Shown piece by piece: positions 37,000 through 45,660 of a stretch of 64,000 bases of DNA. Source of the DNA: Bacteroidota bacterium (lineage in GTDB: Bacteria; Bacteroidota; Bacteroidia; Cytophagales; Cyclobacteriaceae). The position numbers were made by a program, and so were the translations under genes. Numbering within the stretch: the stretch's first letter is position 1; each line of letters begins with the position of its first letter. The notes beneath the pieces were generated by a model. The model saw nothing but the letters and a program-made list of their open reading frames with translations, was not told the DNA's origin and ran no database searches. The DNA is taken from positions 62,001 through 126,000 of the forward strand of contig JAEYWY010000008.1 of NCBI GenBank assembly GCA_023428695.1. The letters run 5' to 3'.

Positions 37000-37018
37000 A
37001 AAGATTGATCAATGAATC

Positions 37019-37048
37019 AAAAAATAAGGCCAATCACGCGATTGGCCT
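37019..37048 (-). terminator. rho-independent terminator of guaB
   Basis: A perfect 9-base stem, AGGCCAATC (37027-37035) with GATTGGCCT (37040-37048), has a 4-base loop. On the minus strand it is followed by TTATTTTTT. It lies 40 bases after the guaB stop and 20 bases before the RsbU-like start codon. Confidence 0.85.
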
Positions 37049-37088
37049 ACAATAATAGGAATATTGACACAAAATCGAATATGCCGTG

Positions 37089-38561
37089 TTACTTGCGGCT
37101 ATAGTTCGGAGCCTCGCGTGTGATGGTCACATCATGGGGATGGCTTTCGACCACACCTGCGGAGGTGATCTTGACGAATCTCGCCTCTTTAAGCTTCTCG
37201 ATATTCGGAGCTCCACAGTAGCCCATACCGGCTTTCAATCCACCCACCATCTGATACAACACTTCCGAAACAAGGCCCTTGTATGGAACTCTTCCGGATA
37301 TTCCTTCCGGAACAAGTTTCTTAACGTCATCCTCAACATCCTGGAAGTAGCGATCCTTTGAGCCAGTTTCCATGGCTTCAAGAGATCCCATTCCACGATA
37401 CGTTTTGAATTTCCGGCCTTCGTAGATGATTACCTGGCCGGGAGCTTCCTCGGTTCCGGCAAGCAGAGATCCGATCATAATGCAGTCTGCACCGGCGGCA
37501 ATCGCCTTGACGAGATCCCCTGAAAACCGGATTCCCCCGTCTGCGATAATTTTCACATTTGAGCCCTTCAGTACCTTCGCAGCTTCATAGACTGCCGAAA
37601 GCTGTGGCAAACCCACACCGGCTACCACGCGGGTTGTACAGATACTTCCTGGTCCCACACCTACCTTGACCGTATCTGCACCTGCCTTTGCCAGGGCAAG
37701 AGCGGCTTCGCCTGTGGCTATGTTCCCGGCGACGAGATCAATTTCGGGGTATTTCGCTTTTACGTTCTTCGTGGCGTTGATCACGTTTATCTGATGTCCG
37801 TGCGCCGTGTCAATGCTGATAACGTCGACTCCCGCTGCCTTGAGTGCATCGATGCGCTCCAGGATATCAGGCGTAACGCCAATGGCCGCGCCTACGCGGA
37901 GTCGACCGTATTTGTCCTGGCATGCGTTGGGTTTATTCTTCTTCTTCTGAATGTCTTTGAAGGTGATGAGTCCTGTAAGCTTTCCGGACTTATCAACTAT
38001 GGGCAGTTTTTCAATCTTGTACTTCTTCAGCGTACCTTCGGCCTGATCGAGCGTTATCCCGTCTGAAGCTGTGATAAGATTATCACGCGTCATGATGTTC
38101 TCCACCGGCACATCCATTTCTTTTTGAAAGCGGAGGTCGCGGTTGGTAATGATGCCTACCAGTTTCCGGTTGGAATCAACAACAGGGATTCCACCGATGC
38201 GGTATTCGCGCATGATCTTTTCGGCATCACGGACTGTTGAATGAACCTCAAGCGTAATCGGGTCGAGTATCATTCCGCTTTGCGATCGTTTCACTTTTCG
38301 CACCTGCTCGGCTTGTTGCTCGATTTTCATGTTTTTGTGAATGAATCCCAGCCCGCCTTCAAGCGCTATACTAATTGCCAGGTCAGCCTCGGTGACGGTA
38401 TCCATGGCTGCCGATACAATTGGGATGTTCAGCTTGATGTTGGAGGTAAGATAACAGGAGGTGTCAGTTTCCCTTGGAACCACTTCAGAGTATGCCGGGA
38501 CAAGCAGTACGTCGTCGTAAGTGAGAGCTTCAAAAAGGAATTTGGATGTATCGAGCGACAT
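37089..38561 (-). CDS. guaB: IMP dehydrogenase
   Basis: 490 residues. TIM-barrel with the catalytic loop GPGSICTT (C308), flanking VSAAMDTVTEADLAI at 49-63. Two CBS domains are inserted (about 95-205) and usually sense adenine and guanine nucleotides. It converts IMP to XMP, the first committed step to GMP, using the product of purH. Single-gene unit with its own promoter (38595-38625) and terminator (37019-37048). Confidence 0.97.
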   Translation of the reverse strand: MSLDTSKFLFEALTYDDVLLVPAYSEVVPRETDTSCYLTSNIKLNIPIVSAAMDTVTEADLAISIALEGGLGFIHKNMKIEQQAEQVRKVKRSQSGMILDPITLEVHSTVRDAEKIMREYRIGGIPVVDSNRKLVGIITNRDLRFQKEMDVPVENIMTRDNLITASDGITLDQAEGTLKKYKIEKLPIVDKSGKLTGLITFKDIQKKKNKPNACQDKYGRLRVGAAIGVTPDILERIDALKAAGVDVISIDTAHGHQINVINATKNVKAKYPEIDLVAGNIATGEAALALAKAGADTVKVGVGPGSICTTRVVAGVGLPQLSAVYEAAKVLKGSNVKIIADGGIRFSGDLVKAIAAGADCIMIGSLLAGTEEAPGQVIIYEGRKFKTYRGMGSLEAMETGSKDRYFQDVEDDVKKLVPEGISGRVPYKGLVSEVLYQMVGGLKAGMGYCGAPNIEKLKEARFVKITSAGVVESHPHDVTITREAPNYSRK

Positions 38562-38594
38562 GGCAAATAATATTAGGATTCATTATTTGCCGGG

Positions 38595-38625
38595 CAAAGG
38601 TAAACTTTCCTCATCAATTAACCAA
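38595..38625 (-). promoter_or_regulatory. guaB promoter (Bacteroidota TTG-N20-TAnnTTTG type)
   Basis: On the minus strand, TTG at 38625-38623 is followed after 20 bases by TACCTTTG at 38602-38595. This matches the housekeeping sigma consensus of Bacteroidota exactly. The start codon is 33 bases beyond the -7 box, giving a short leader. It supports the taxonomic call. The rest of the 237-base gap to rlpA holds no gene I can support. Confidence 0.6.
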
Positions 38626-38798
38626 TTTCATCGTGTTCCCTCAGAAAATTATTCTATTGCATTGGCGGACTGCACATTAGTACGACGCCAAAGCAGTGCG
38701 TATGCCAGATCTGAACAGTTTCACGACGAAGGTTGTGCGCTTTGCAACGGAATTCTAACTTTACGACCGCTTGTGTGTGCAAATCCAATCTTGCCTTC

Positions 38799-39482
38799 AT
38801 GAAGAATTTTTTACTTCCTCTGCTGTGTCTGCTGCTTGCAGTACCCGTTGTTGGTCAGGTTCAAACCGGAAAGGCATCGTTTTATGCTGACAAGTTTGAA
38901 GGTTCCAAGACAGCAAGCGGAGAAAAATACAGAAAGAACAAAATGACAGCAGCGCACAAAACGCTGCCGTTTGGAACAAAAGTTAAGGTTACCAATCTCA
39001 GCAATAACGAATCAGTTGTTGTTGTGATCAATGATCGCGGTCCATTTGTTGAGGGGCGAATCATTGATCTGTCAAGAGCTGCAGCCGAGAAATTGCGTTT
39101 TGTGAACCAGGGTGTCGCAGAAGTGTCTATTGAAGTGGTCGATCCCGGTGACGGCAAGACCAAACCTTCTGAAATAAGAATTGATAATGTCGCTGTTGAG
39201 GATAAGGAGTTTTACGATTTCCGTGTCGAACGCAAACGGCCCGGCGGTTTTGGAGTTCAGATTGGAAATTATCAGGAACTCGTAAACCTGATGCGCCTTG
39301 CTGAAAATCTCAAGCAGTCTTACAAGAAAGAAGTGACGGTCCAGGTAAAAGTCCTGAACGGTGTTAAGTATTATGGACTAATCCTCGGAAACTTCAGCTC
39401 GCGTGTCAAGGCTGAACAGTTTCGTTCTGAGATCAAACAAAAATATCCGGATGCCTTTATCGTCGAGTTCAGCCGGATGTAA
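38799..39482 (+). CDS. rlpA: RlpA-like septal lytic protein with SPOR domain
   Basis: 227 residues from the ATG at 38799. Signal peptide about 1-19, ending near VVGQ. The double-psi beta-barrel domain (about 25-115) shows GKASFYADKFEG, TAAHKTLPFGTKV and VINDRGPF. A SPOR domain follows (about 145-225, RPGGFGVQIGNY to FIVEF), which binds denuded glycan at the septum. A candidate promoter (TTG, 20 bases, TAACTTTA at about 38757-38764) lies upstream but is imperfect. Confidence 0.9.
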   Translation: MKNFLLPLLCLLLAVPVVGQVQTGKASFYADKFEGSKTASGEKYRKNKMTAAHKTLPFGTKVKVTNLSNNESVVVVINDRGPFVEGRIIDLSRAAAEKLRFVNQGVAEVSIEVVDPGDGKTKPSEIRIDNVAVEDKEFYDFRVERKRPGGFGVQIGNYQELVNLMRLAENLKQSYKKEVTVQVKVLNGVKYYGLILGNFSSRVKAEQFRSEIKQKYPDAFIVEFSRM

Positions 39483-39515
39483 ATCTTCATCGGGCAACCC
39501 GGGAAGGTAGTATTC

Positions 39516-40307
39516 ATGGAATGGCTTGGTTACATCTTCTCCGTATTGATCGGGCTTATACTGGGCCTGATAGGAGGAGGCGGGTCTATTCTTTCAATCC
39601 CTATACTTGTCTACATCTTTCACGTTGACGCAGTAACCGCATCTGCCTACTCGCTTTTCATAGTCGGGATGACGAGTCTGACGGGAGCGATACCCAAATA
39701 CAAAGACCACCTCGTCGACATGAGAACAGGACTTCTGTTCGGGATCCCGTCAATACTTACCATATTCAGCACCCGGAAATGGATTATTCCGGCGATTCCC
39801 GATGTCATTCTTCAAACGAATTTTTTTGTTCTTCCAAAGCGTGTACTGATTCTGGGAGTTTTCGCATTGCTGATGATCACGGCATCAACAACAATGATCC
39901 GAAATGTTTCACGCTTTACACCGGACGATCATCGTTACAATATCCTGCTACTGATCATTCAGGGTGTGTTGATTGGATTCCTTACAGGATTTGTCGGAGC
40001 CGGGGGTGGATTCCTGATCATACCGGCGTTGGTTTTGTTGACGGGCCTTCCATTCAAGACTGCAGTAGGCACATCGTTATTTATTATCGCGATCAACTCA
40101 CTGCTTGGATTTCTCGGCGACGTTTTGAACTACGCAATAGAATGGCGCTTTCTGCTCACGATCACAGGTCTTGCAATTCTCGGCATTCTGATCGGACACC
40201 GTTTTTCGGGAAAGGTTTCCGCAACGCAGTTGCGACGTTCCTTCGGGTGGTTCGTATTGATTACGGGAATATATATCCTTGTCAGGGAAGTTGCGGCAAT
40301 AGTCTAG
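39516..40307 (+). CDS. TauE/SafE-family sulfite or anion exporter
   Basis: 263 residues with about eight membrane segments in two related halves. GLIGGGGSILSIPILVY in the first and GFVGAGGGFLIIPALVL in the second are the family's paired glycine-rich repeats. It probably exports an organosulfur anion or sulfite; the substrate is unknown. It starts 33 bases after rlpA. The stop overlaps the convergent amine oxidase stop by CTAG. Confidence 0.9.
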   Translation: MEWLGYIFSVLIGLILGLIGGGGSILSIPILVYIFHVDAVTASAYSLFIVGMTSLTGAIPKYKDHLVDMRTGLLFGIPSILTIFSTRKWIIPAIPDVILQTNFFVLPKRVLILGVFALLMITASTTMIRNVSRFTPDDHRYNILLLIIQGVLIGFLTGFVGAGGGFLIIPALVLLTGLPFKTAVGTSLFIIAINSLLGFLGDVLNYAIEWRFLLTITGLAILGILIGHRFSGKVSATQLRRSFGWFVLITGIYILVREVAAIV

Positions 40308-41773
40308 CCGGTGATGGACGTGATGAGTTCTACAGCAGCGCGTTCTGCCGATATCAGTGCACCGTTTATTGTGCCGGCGTCGCCGGAGAAATCGGTTGCT
40401 TCGCCTGCAAAGAAAACCTTGTTTTGCAACGGTGTGGCTATCGCTTCCCTATCCGAATTTGTTCCGCCGGGCTTCAGGTACGACATGCTGCCTTTTATGA
40501 ACGGCTCTTTGCCCCAATCCTGAACAGCAGCGATGAATTTGTCGGCTGTCGGATCGCGACGTGCATCCAGCGATGCGCTGTTGTCGAACATGATATCAAG
40601 ATCCTGCAGAACAACCTCAATCGCGTCATAACCCAGCGGTGACAGTTCTTCAGCCTTCTCTCCCGACACCGTCATCTGTATTGTACGCGGCACGGCACTT
40701 CTTCCAACGGCAGCGTTAATATACTCAGGGACCTCCCCGCCATAAATGCTGCGGAAGTTATCGCCCCAAAAGTTGCGTCTGAAGTCAATTGCAAACCGGA
40801 TAGCTGAGTCCATGCCGATTTTGCCCAACGCATTTTGTTTTGCTGCTGGCAGCGCGGGACTGAACGTCACGTCGCCGGCCTTGAGAATAGATACCGGTAC
40901 CGTTACGATTACCTTATCGACTTCGGTTGTGAATGGTTGAGGTGAACCGCCTGTGATCACTTCACCAGTGAGCACTACTTTTTCGCCCGAGTAGTCGATA
41001 TTCTTTATAACGGTATTGAGTTGCGTCTTTTCGGATCCGCGGATAAAGCCTTCTATGAGCACATCGCCCATCGCGGCATTTGCAAGAAGCAGGATATTAT
41101 CATTTCGCTGTCGAAGGTTCGCATTTTCGGCAACGCCACCCATTCCGAGTCGTGTATTCGATGTGCCATGCAGGTTTGAAATGCGTCCGTTAAGCAGCGC
41201 GTATTGTGATGCTGCTACACCGGCTGCCTGAGCCGCCTGCAGGACGGTACCTGAAGATCCGGCGTTCGCGCCAATATTTTGAATGAAGCTGTGAGCTGCC
41301 TGGAAATCTCCATCTGCGAGGGCTGCTTCCAGGTCCACCAATGTATTGTTCACCCAGAAACGAACATCAGAATCGCTTATGGGTATCGTTGTAAACTTTT
41401 CCTTTTGAATCAGGCTCGCCCATATTGAATCGTCGCCGAAAATCCTGTCGGCGCCAAGCTCAACGGGAAAATCACTCGCCACCTTGCTGTGCGGGTTGAG
41501 CCATAGAGAATCCGTTGGTTTTTCAAACAGACGTAAGGTCTTAACGCGTCCTCCAATCCTGTCTGAGGCTTCAAACACGACTACATTCAGCCCTTTCGAA
41601 ATGAGGTAGTCGGCTGCGTAAAGGCCAGCCGCTCCGGCACCGATAACCGCAATCTTGCCTTTGTAGCGCAATTCCGGACGTGCAGGTTCATCCTCGCAGG
41701 AAGATATCCAGGGGAGGACTGCTCCGGCCGAAAGGCCTGCTCCAATGTACTTAAGGGCGCTTCTACGTTTCAC
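40304..41773 (-). CDS. exported FAD-dependent amine oxidase, Tat-type lipoprotein
   Basis: 489 residues. The N-terminus has KRRSALKYIG, a possible twin-arginine motif, and ISSC, a lipobox with Cys at about 26. This suggests an FAD-loaded protein that is exported folded and then lipidated. The FAD-binding motif is GAGAAGLYAADYL followed by FEASDRIGGR, and VFFAGEATDF lies near the C-terminus, as in flavin monoamine oxidases. The amine substrate is unknown. It converges on the TauE-like gene with a 4-base overlap. Confidence 0.88.
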   Translation of the reverse strand: MKRRSALKYIGAGLSAGAVLPWISSCEDEPARPELRYKGKIAVIGAGAAGLYAADYLISKGLNVVVFEASDRIGGRVKTLRLFEKPTDSLWLNPHSKVASDFPVELGADRIFGDDSIWASLIQKEKFTTIPISDSDVRFWVNNTLVDLEAALADGDFQAAHSFIQNIGANAGSSGTVLQAAQAAGVAASQYALLNGRISNLHGTSNTRLGMGGVAENANLRQRNDNILLLANAAMGDVLIEGFIRGSEKTQLNTVIKNIDYSGEKVVLTGEVITGGSPQPFTTEVDKVIVTVPVSILKAGDVTFSPALPAAKQNALGKIGMDSAIRFAIDFRRNFWGDNFRSIYGGEVPEYINAAVGRSAVPRTIQMTVSGEKAEELSPLGYDAIEVVLQDLDIMFDNSASLDARRDPTADKFIAAVQDWGKEPFIKGSMSYLKPGGTNSDREAIATPLQNKVFFAGEATDFSGDAGTINGALISAERAAVELITSITG

Positions 41774-41933
41774 GGGTCAGGGATCGTGATAATAAATAGT
41801 CAAAGATCAAAAAGTGTAACCGGTCTCGCTAAGATAATCAGATCAATGGAATCCTGAGGCGGTTGAACGCTTCCCAGTCGGGCGGCCGGGCGTCACATTT
41901 TTGTATTTTTCGTTTGTTTTCGACGCTGTATTA

Positions 41934-42491
41934 ATGATTTTCACCCGTATGAACGCCGTTCCTACTCCTCATGTCAAGCGCGTGGTTGTTATCGGCCCAG
42001 AATGCACCGGAAAGTCCGAACTTTCGGCGTTTCTCGCCTCCCGCTACAATACTACGTGGGTCCCCGAATATGCGCGCGGTTACCTCAACAATCTCGTGAG
42101 ACCATACAATCGGGATGATCTTACCACAATCGCACATGGTCAGCTCCGCCTTGAGGATGAGTTTGTCCGGACTGCCAATGGCGTCCTGTTTTGCGACACA
42201 AACCTGTACGTGATCAAGGTATGGAGCACCTTCAAGTACGGTGATGTGAATCCGGAGATTCTTACGCTGCTCTCAAAACGCGACTATGATCTTTATCTGC
42301 TCACAAATATCGATATCCCATGGGAGGACGATCCGCAAAGGGAGCACCCGGACAAGCGCGAAGAACTGTACAACATCTATATTTCAGAGCTCAAGAATCA
42401 ACCTGTTCCATTCGTTGAAATTCATGGTGAGCGGGAGGAGCGCAGGGAAACAGCTATCCATGCCGTTGAGGAAATACTTGTGAATGCTTAA
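41934..42491 (+). CDS. NadR-like P-loop nucleoside kinase
   Basis: 185 residues from the ATG at 41934 (41949 also fits). VVVIGPECTGKSELS is a P-loop in the NadR context, VPEYARGYL follows, and FCDTNLYVIKVWS and DIPWEDDPQREHP complete the ribosylnicotinamide-kinase domain of NadR. It lacks the DNA-binding and adenylyltransferase domains of full NadR. It probably phosphorylates nicotinamide riboside in NAD salvage. Confidence 0.88.
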   Translation: MIFTRMNAVPTPHVKRVVVIGPECTGKSELSAFLASRYNTTWVPEYARGYLNNLVRPYNRDDLTTIAHGQLRLEDEFVRTANGVLFCDTNLYVIKVWSTFKYGDVNPEILTLLSKRDYDLYLLTNIDIPWEDDPQREHPDKREELYNIYISELKNQPVPFVEIHGEREERRETAIHAVEEILVNA

Positions 42492-42573
42492 TCATAACGT
42501 AATGTTACTGTTTGGCAGGCCGGGAACTCACACGCTTCCGATTTCAAAACGATAACGATATTTTTCTGACCTC

Positions 42574-42981
42574 ATGACATTCAGAGAGATTTCAATCAAT
42601 ACACCGGCACTGCTCTTTCCGGCAATTACGCTTTTGATGCTGGCGTATACCAATCGGTTTCTTGCACTTGCAACGCTGATCAGAAACCTGCATGCGAAAT
42701 ATCGCCAGATGCACGAGAACCGTGAAATAGTGAGAGACCAGATAAAAAACTTGCGGACACGTCTGAATCTTGTCCGACGAATGCAGGCTTACGGAATTGT
42801 CAGTTTCTTCTGTTGCGTGCTCTGTATGCTTACGATCTTCCTCGAATACAATACGCTCGCTTTCGGCATATTCGGGCTCAGCCTGGTATTTCTGCTGATT
42901 AGTCTTGTGCTTTCATTGCGCGAGATTCTCATCAGCACCAGAGCGCTTGAACTGGAACTTCACGACATGGAGACTGAATAA
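42574..42981 (+). CDS. DUF2721 membrane protein
   Basis: 135 residues. One membrane segment near 11-30 and two close together at about 72-115, with a charged helical loop between (QIKNLRTRLNLVRRMQAYG). This layout and the IRNLH/RTRLNLVRRM segments match DUF2721. The function is unknown. It follows the kinase gene by 82 bases on the same strand. Confidence 0.85.
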   Translation: MTFREISINTPALLFPAITLLMLAYTNRFLALATLIRNLHAKYRQMHENREIVRDQIKNLRTRLNLVRRMQAYGIVSFFCCVLCMLTIFLEYNTLAFGIFGLSLVFLLISLVLSLREILISTRALELELHDMETE

Positions 42982-43062
42982 CCCCGAGAAATCAGGTACC
43001 AATGTTGTAATTGCAACTGTCGTTTCAGGTAAAAACTTACGTGACTGATCTCACCGCATTCG

Positions 43063-43091
43063 TTTGACGATTTTGCTATTGGGTAATATTT
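43063..43091 (+). promoter_or_regulatory. candidate promoter of the exported unknown gene at 43124
   Basis: TTTG at 43063-43066 is followed after 17 bases by TAATATTT at 43084-43091. The -33 box is good but the -7 box is imperfect (TAnnTTTG expected). The position fits a leader of about 27 bases. Confidence 0.35.
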
Positions 43092-43123
43092 AATTTCACC
43101 CCACTGAAATCGCAAACAAATTT

Positions 43124-43693
43124 ATGCACATGACAACAATGCGGGTTTTCCTGATTCTCATGTTCGTGAGTTCTTTCACAATTCAACTGCAGGCTCAAAC
43201 AGTCAATGCATCATGGAAACAAGATCTTGAACGAGCACTCTCCGAGTTTGTTAACTGCAAAAAGAATGGAAACAATGAATGCAGTTCATTGACCGGTGAA
43301 TCACTCAAGAAAGTTTACAACATCAACGACTTCTATTCTTCGTCCAGGAAGCGATATATGGCGGCGTCTGAGATTTCATCATTCATAAAGGATAATCGAA
43401 ACTGGACAGCCCTCGGTCCTTCCTTTGACCAATCGGTACTTGAAGCGGCACAGCAAAATGCGAATAACAAGAAAGCGGTCGTTGCAGTCTATCAGGACGA
43501 ACAGGGACTTGGCCATGTTGTGCTCATCGTTCCAGGGGCACTGACTCCTTCCGGCTCATGGGGCCTTAAGGTTCCAAATGCGGCATCGTTTTTTGCAAAT
43601 GACCCGCAGCGCTCTTTCGTTGACAAAGGATTATCCTTCGCGTTTACCAAGAGCATGATGAAAGACGTAATCCTCTACGTCAGAAAGTACTAG
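43124..43693 (+). CDS. exported protein of unknown function, possibly NlpC/P60-like
   Basis: 189 residues with a signal peptide (about 1-25, ending QAQ). I do not recognise the family with certainty. C53 in NECSSLTGESLKKVY, then AAQQNANNKKAVVAVYQ and GHVVLIVPG with H131, have the spacing of a papain-like Cys-His amidase such as NlpC/P60 or CHAP. A peptidoglycan or peptide amidase is therefore possible, as inference only. The stop touches the convergent OM protein gene stop (43693/43694), at the edge of the RHS region. Confidence 0.6.
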   Translation: MHMTTMRVFLILMFVSSFTIQLQAQTVNASWKQDLERALSEFVNCKKNGNNECSSLTGESLKKVYNINDFYSSSRKRYMAASEISSFIKDNRNWTALGPSFDQSVLEAAQQNANNKKAVVAVYQDEQGLGHVVLIVPGALTPSGSWGLKVPNAASFFANDPQRSFVDKGLSFAFTKSMMKDVILYVRKY

Positions 43694-44263
43694 CTATCTA
43701 CGGTGTCGGAACAACGGCTTGTCGAACGCGTACCCTACGGCTAGTCCGGGTGCGTGAATCGGTTCGCCCATAAACCTCTGAAAGTACGGCCTTGGGCCAT
43801 ACTCTTTGATTTTGATCAGCGGCGAGTATTGTACTCTGAAAAACAAACCACCATGTGGTCGTTGAAATCTGTAGCCGACCATTGGCACAAAGAATATTCC
43901 ACGGCTTTGCATTTTGCTTCCTGAATTCGCGAATATTTCCGAATAGTGATATCCGGCGATATAAGAAAGGGCCGCGCCGATTTCCGCATGGTGATTGCCG
44001 GAGTGCTTGAACATGTGAATGCCAAGTGGAATGGTTCTGAAAACGTTGTTGGGATGGCGATAGTGCATTTGCCCATATCCAAGCCTGACATTCCCGCGCC
44101 ATCGCCCAAAGTCGAAGAACGGGTTTTCAATATTCACCGAGTACACTCCGCCCGCTCCGCCAACTTCGAGATAGGCCACGGCGCCGCTGAACGCCTTTTC
44201 AGTTGACTGGGCAAAGACGGTCATACCAAGCATGACCATAACGATTGTTGTTGTTGTTTTCAT
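43694..44263 (-). CDS. outer-membrane beta-barrel-type protein of unknown function
   Basis: 189 residues, signal peptide about 1-18 (ending FAQS). The rest alternates polar and aromatic residues with glycine turns (VRLGYGQMHYRHP, GAALSYIAGYHY, GLFFRVQYSPLI), as in a small eight-stranded beta-barrel, and ends with a basic LFRHRR. The function is unknown. It is the last gene of the minus-strand RHS cassette, 12 bases after the gene at 44276. Confidence 0.7.
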   Translation of the reverse strand: MKTTTTIVMVMLGMTVFAQSTEKAFSGAVAYLEVGGAGGVYSVNIENPFFDFGRWRGNVRLGYGQMHYRHPNNVFRTIPLGIHMFKHSGNHHAEIGAALSYIAGYHYSEIFANSGSKMQSRGIFFVPMVGYRFQRPHGGLFFRVQYSPLIKIKEYGPRPYFQRFMGEPIHAPGLAVGYAFDKPLFRHRR

Positions 44264-44275
44264 ATGGAATCGGGG

Positions 44276-45520
44276 TTAACGTGTTCTGTTGGGATGGTAT
44301 TGAAAAGTCTTTCGTCGGGTCGCCAACTCACTCAACTCAAATCCGATGCGTACCTGGAACCTTCGTGCATAGACTGATGATTGTTCTTCTGCAGATATGT
44401 GATAGAGCGCCGTTACGGTCATGTAGCACGCAGGATGTACCAGGAATTTTCTACCTGCACCGACGAACGCGGCATCCAGCCATCGCGCATCAGAAGACTC
44501 CTGCGCTTTGGGTAGTCGTACCCGTTCCCATTCGGTGTATGCGAAGAAAGATCGCGGGAGTTCGTGGCGAACATAAGCGCGATACGAAAGGTGTTGCGAT
44601 GAAACGGTCCGATCAAATCGCAGACTATCGCCCCAGGTATGCCGAATGTTTACACCAAAACCTGTCTGAAAACGCGTACTCAGCCGGTAGCCAATACGTG
44701 GTGCTATGTCGATCGACAAGGGTTGCGTGCTGACAACATTGAATGTGCCACCGATGACCAGGCGTTCAAGAATCGTCAACCCTTCGAGTGAAGTGCGCCT
44801 GACTCCTTCCGACGGGTTTCCGGCATTACCAAAGGCGCGGTAACGAGTCATTATCTTTGTGATTTTCTTCTGAACATCCGGCATCTTCACAGACTGCGCG
44901 AGTCGTATTGCGTGCATTTTCGCAATCGTGACGAGTGAATCGCGATCAGGAAGTTCGCGCGGAATCTCAGTCATGTCGATTGGGATCTGGTCTGTTACTT
45001 CCGCACTAACGGCGTTTACACTCACCGGTGAAATGGCGGTATCTGCATTCGCCGCATTTTGACCTGTCAGATCACGAGGAAGTTTGGATGCCACGTCCTT
45101 GTAAACATCATCTGGTCGCGGAAACAAACTGAACAAAGAGTCGGGAATGGTGCCACCGCGTGCGGCCTCCAATCGCAGGCTGGGAAGAGTGGCCAATGGA
45201 TCACTGCTCAAATGAAGCGAATCAGGAATCTCAACATAGTCAAGTGGTCGCAAGCCGCTGACGGCGAAAGGCAACGGCATAACATCACGCGCATTTAGAA
45301 GCTCACGCATGATCAGCTTTTTTTCGCGACGCAGCTTCTGCCTGGTTTGCCTGACGCTGTCTCTCCGGTAATACCGGAAGTACTTCAGGAGTTTGGTTTT
45401 AGCATTGTTCAGCTTGTTCAGCTTTTCGCAGTGCTGTGGTGAAAGATTCACCTGCACGTTTTGCGACATCGAAAGCAGGGGCACGCTTATCAGCGCACTT
45501 AAAAGGATTTTGAATTTCAT
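44276..45520 (-). CDS. envelope protein of unknown function: helical N-part, beta-barrel-like C-part
   Basis: 414 residues from the ATG at 45520; the reading frame is open a few codons further up. Signal peptide about 1-20. A basic, helical segment (about 25-75, many Lys/Arg, coiled-coil-like) is followed by a long Pro/Ser-rich part and then a C-terminal ~180 residues of alternating beta strands with glycine-aromatic turns, like an outer-membrane barrel. I do not recognise it. As part of the RHS cassette it may help export or display the RHS proteins (inference). Confidence 0.65.
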   Translation of the reverse strand: MKFKILLSALISVPLLSMSQNVQVNLSPQHCEKLNKLNNAKTKLLKYFRYYRRDSVRQTRQKLRREKKLIMRELLNARDVMPLPFAVSGLRPLDYVEIPDSLHLSSDPLATLPSLRLEAARGGTIPDSLFSLFPRPDDVYKDVASKLPRDLTGQNAANADTAISPVSVNAVSAEVTDQIPIDMTEIPRELPDRDSLVTIAKMHAIRLAQSVKMPDVQKKITKIMTRYRAFGNAGNPSEGVRRTSLEGLTILERLVIGGTFNVVSTQPLSIDIAPRIGYRLSTRFQTGFGVNIRHTWGDSLRFDRTVSSQHLSYRAYVRHELPRSFFAYTEWERVRLPKAQESSDARWLDAAFVGAGRKFLVHPACYMTVTALYHISAEEQSSVYARRFQVRIGFELSELATRRKTFQYHPNRTR

Positions 45521-45541
45521 AATACACAACGGTTGGTTCAG

Positions 45542-45600
45542 GCTAGTCCATTGGGTTGTACTATCAGGTTTTGGTGGATACCAGATCAGTATATCAACTT
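45542..45600 (-). pseudogene. diverged remnant of the lipoprotein gene's 3' end
   Basis: The minus strand encodes PKPDSTTQW, close to PKPDSANKW at the end of the lipoprotein at 45661. The two DNA blocks (45542-45574 and 45664-45696, 122 bases apart) match at about 25 of 33 positions by my count. The remnant has lost its stop and reads in frame into the gene starting at 45520; a TGA lies shortly upstream in the same frame. I infer an old tandem duplication now decayed. The other bases of this 140-base gap look AT-rich and featureless. Confidence 0.45.
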
Positions 45601-45660
45601 GCGGCCTTCAAATGACAACTGTCCAAATTCGTGACCCATTGCCATACATATTTAAAATAA

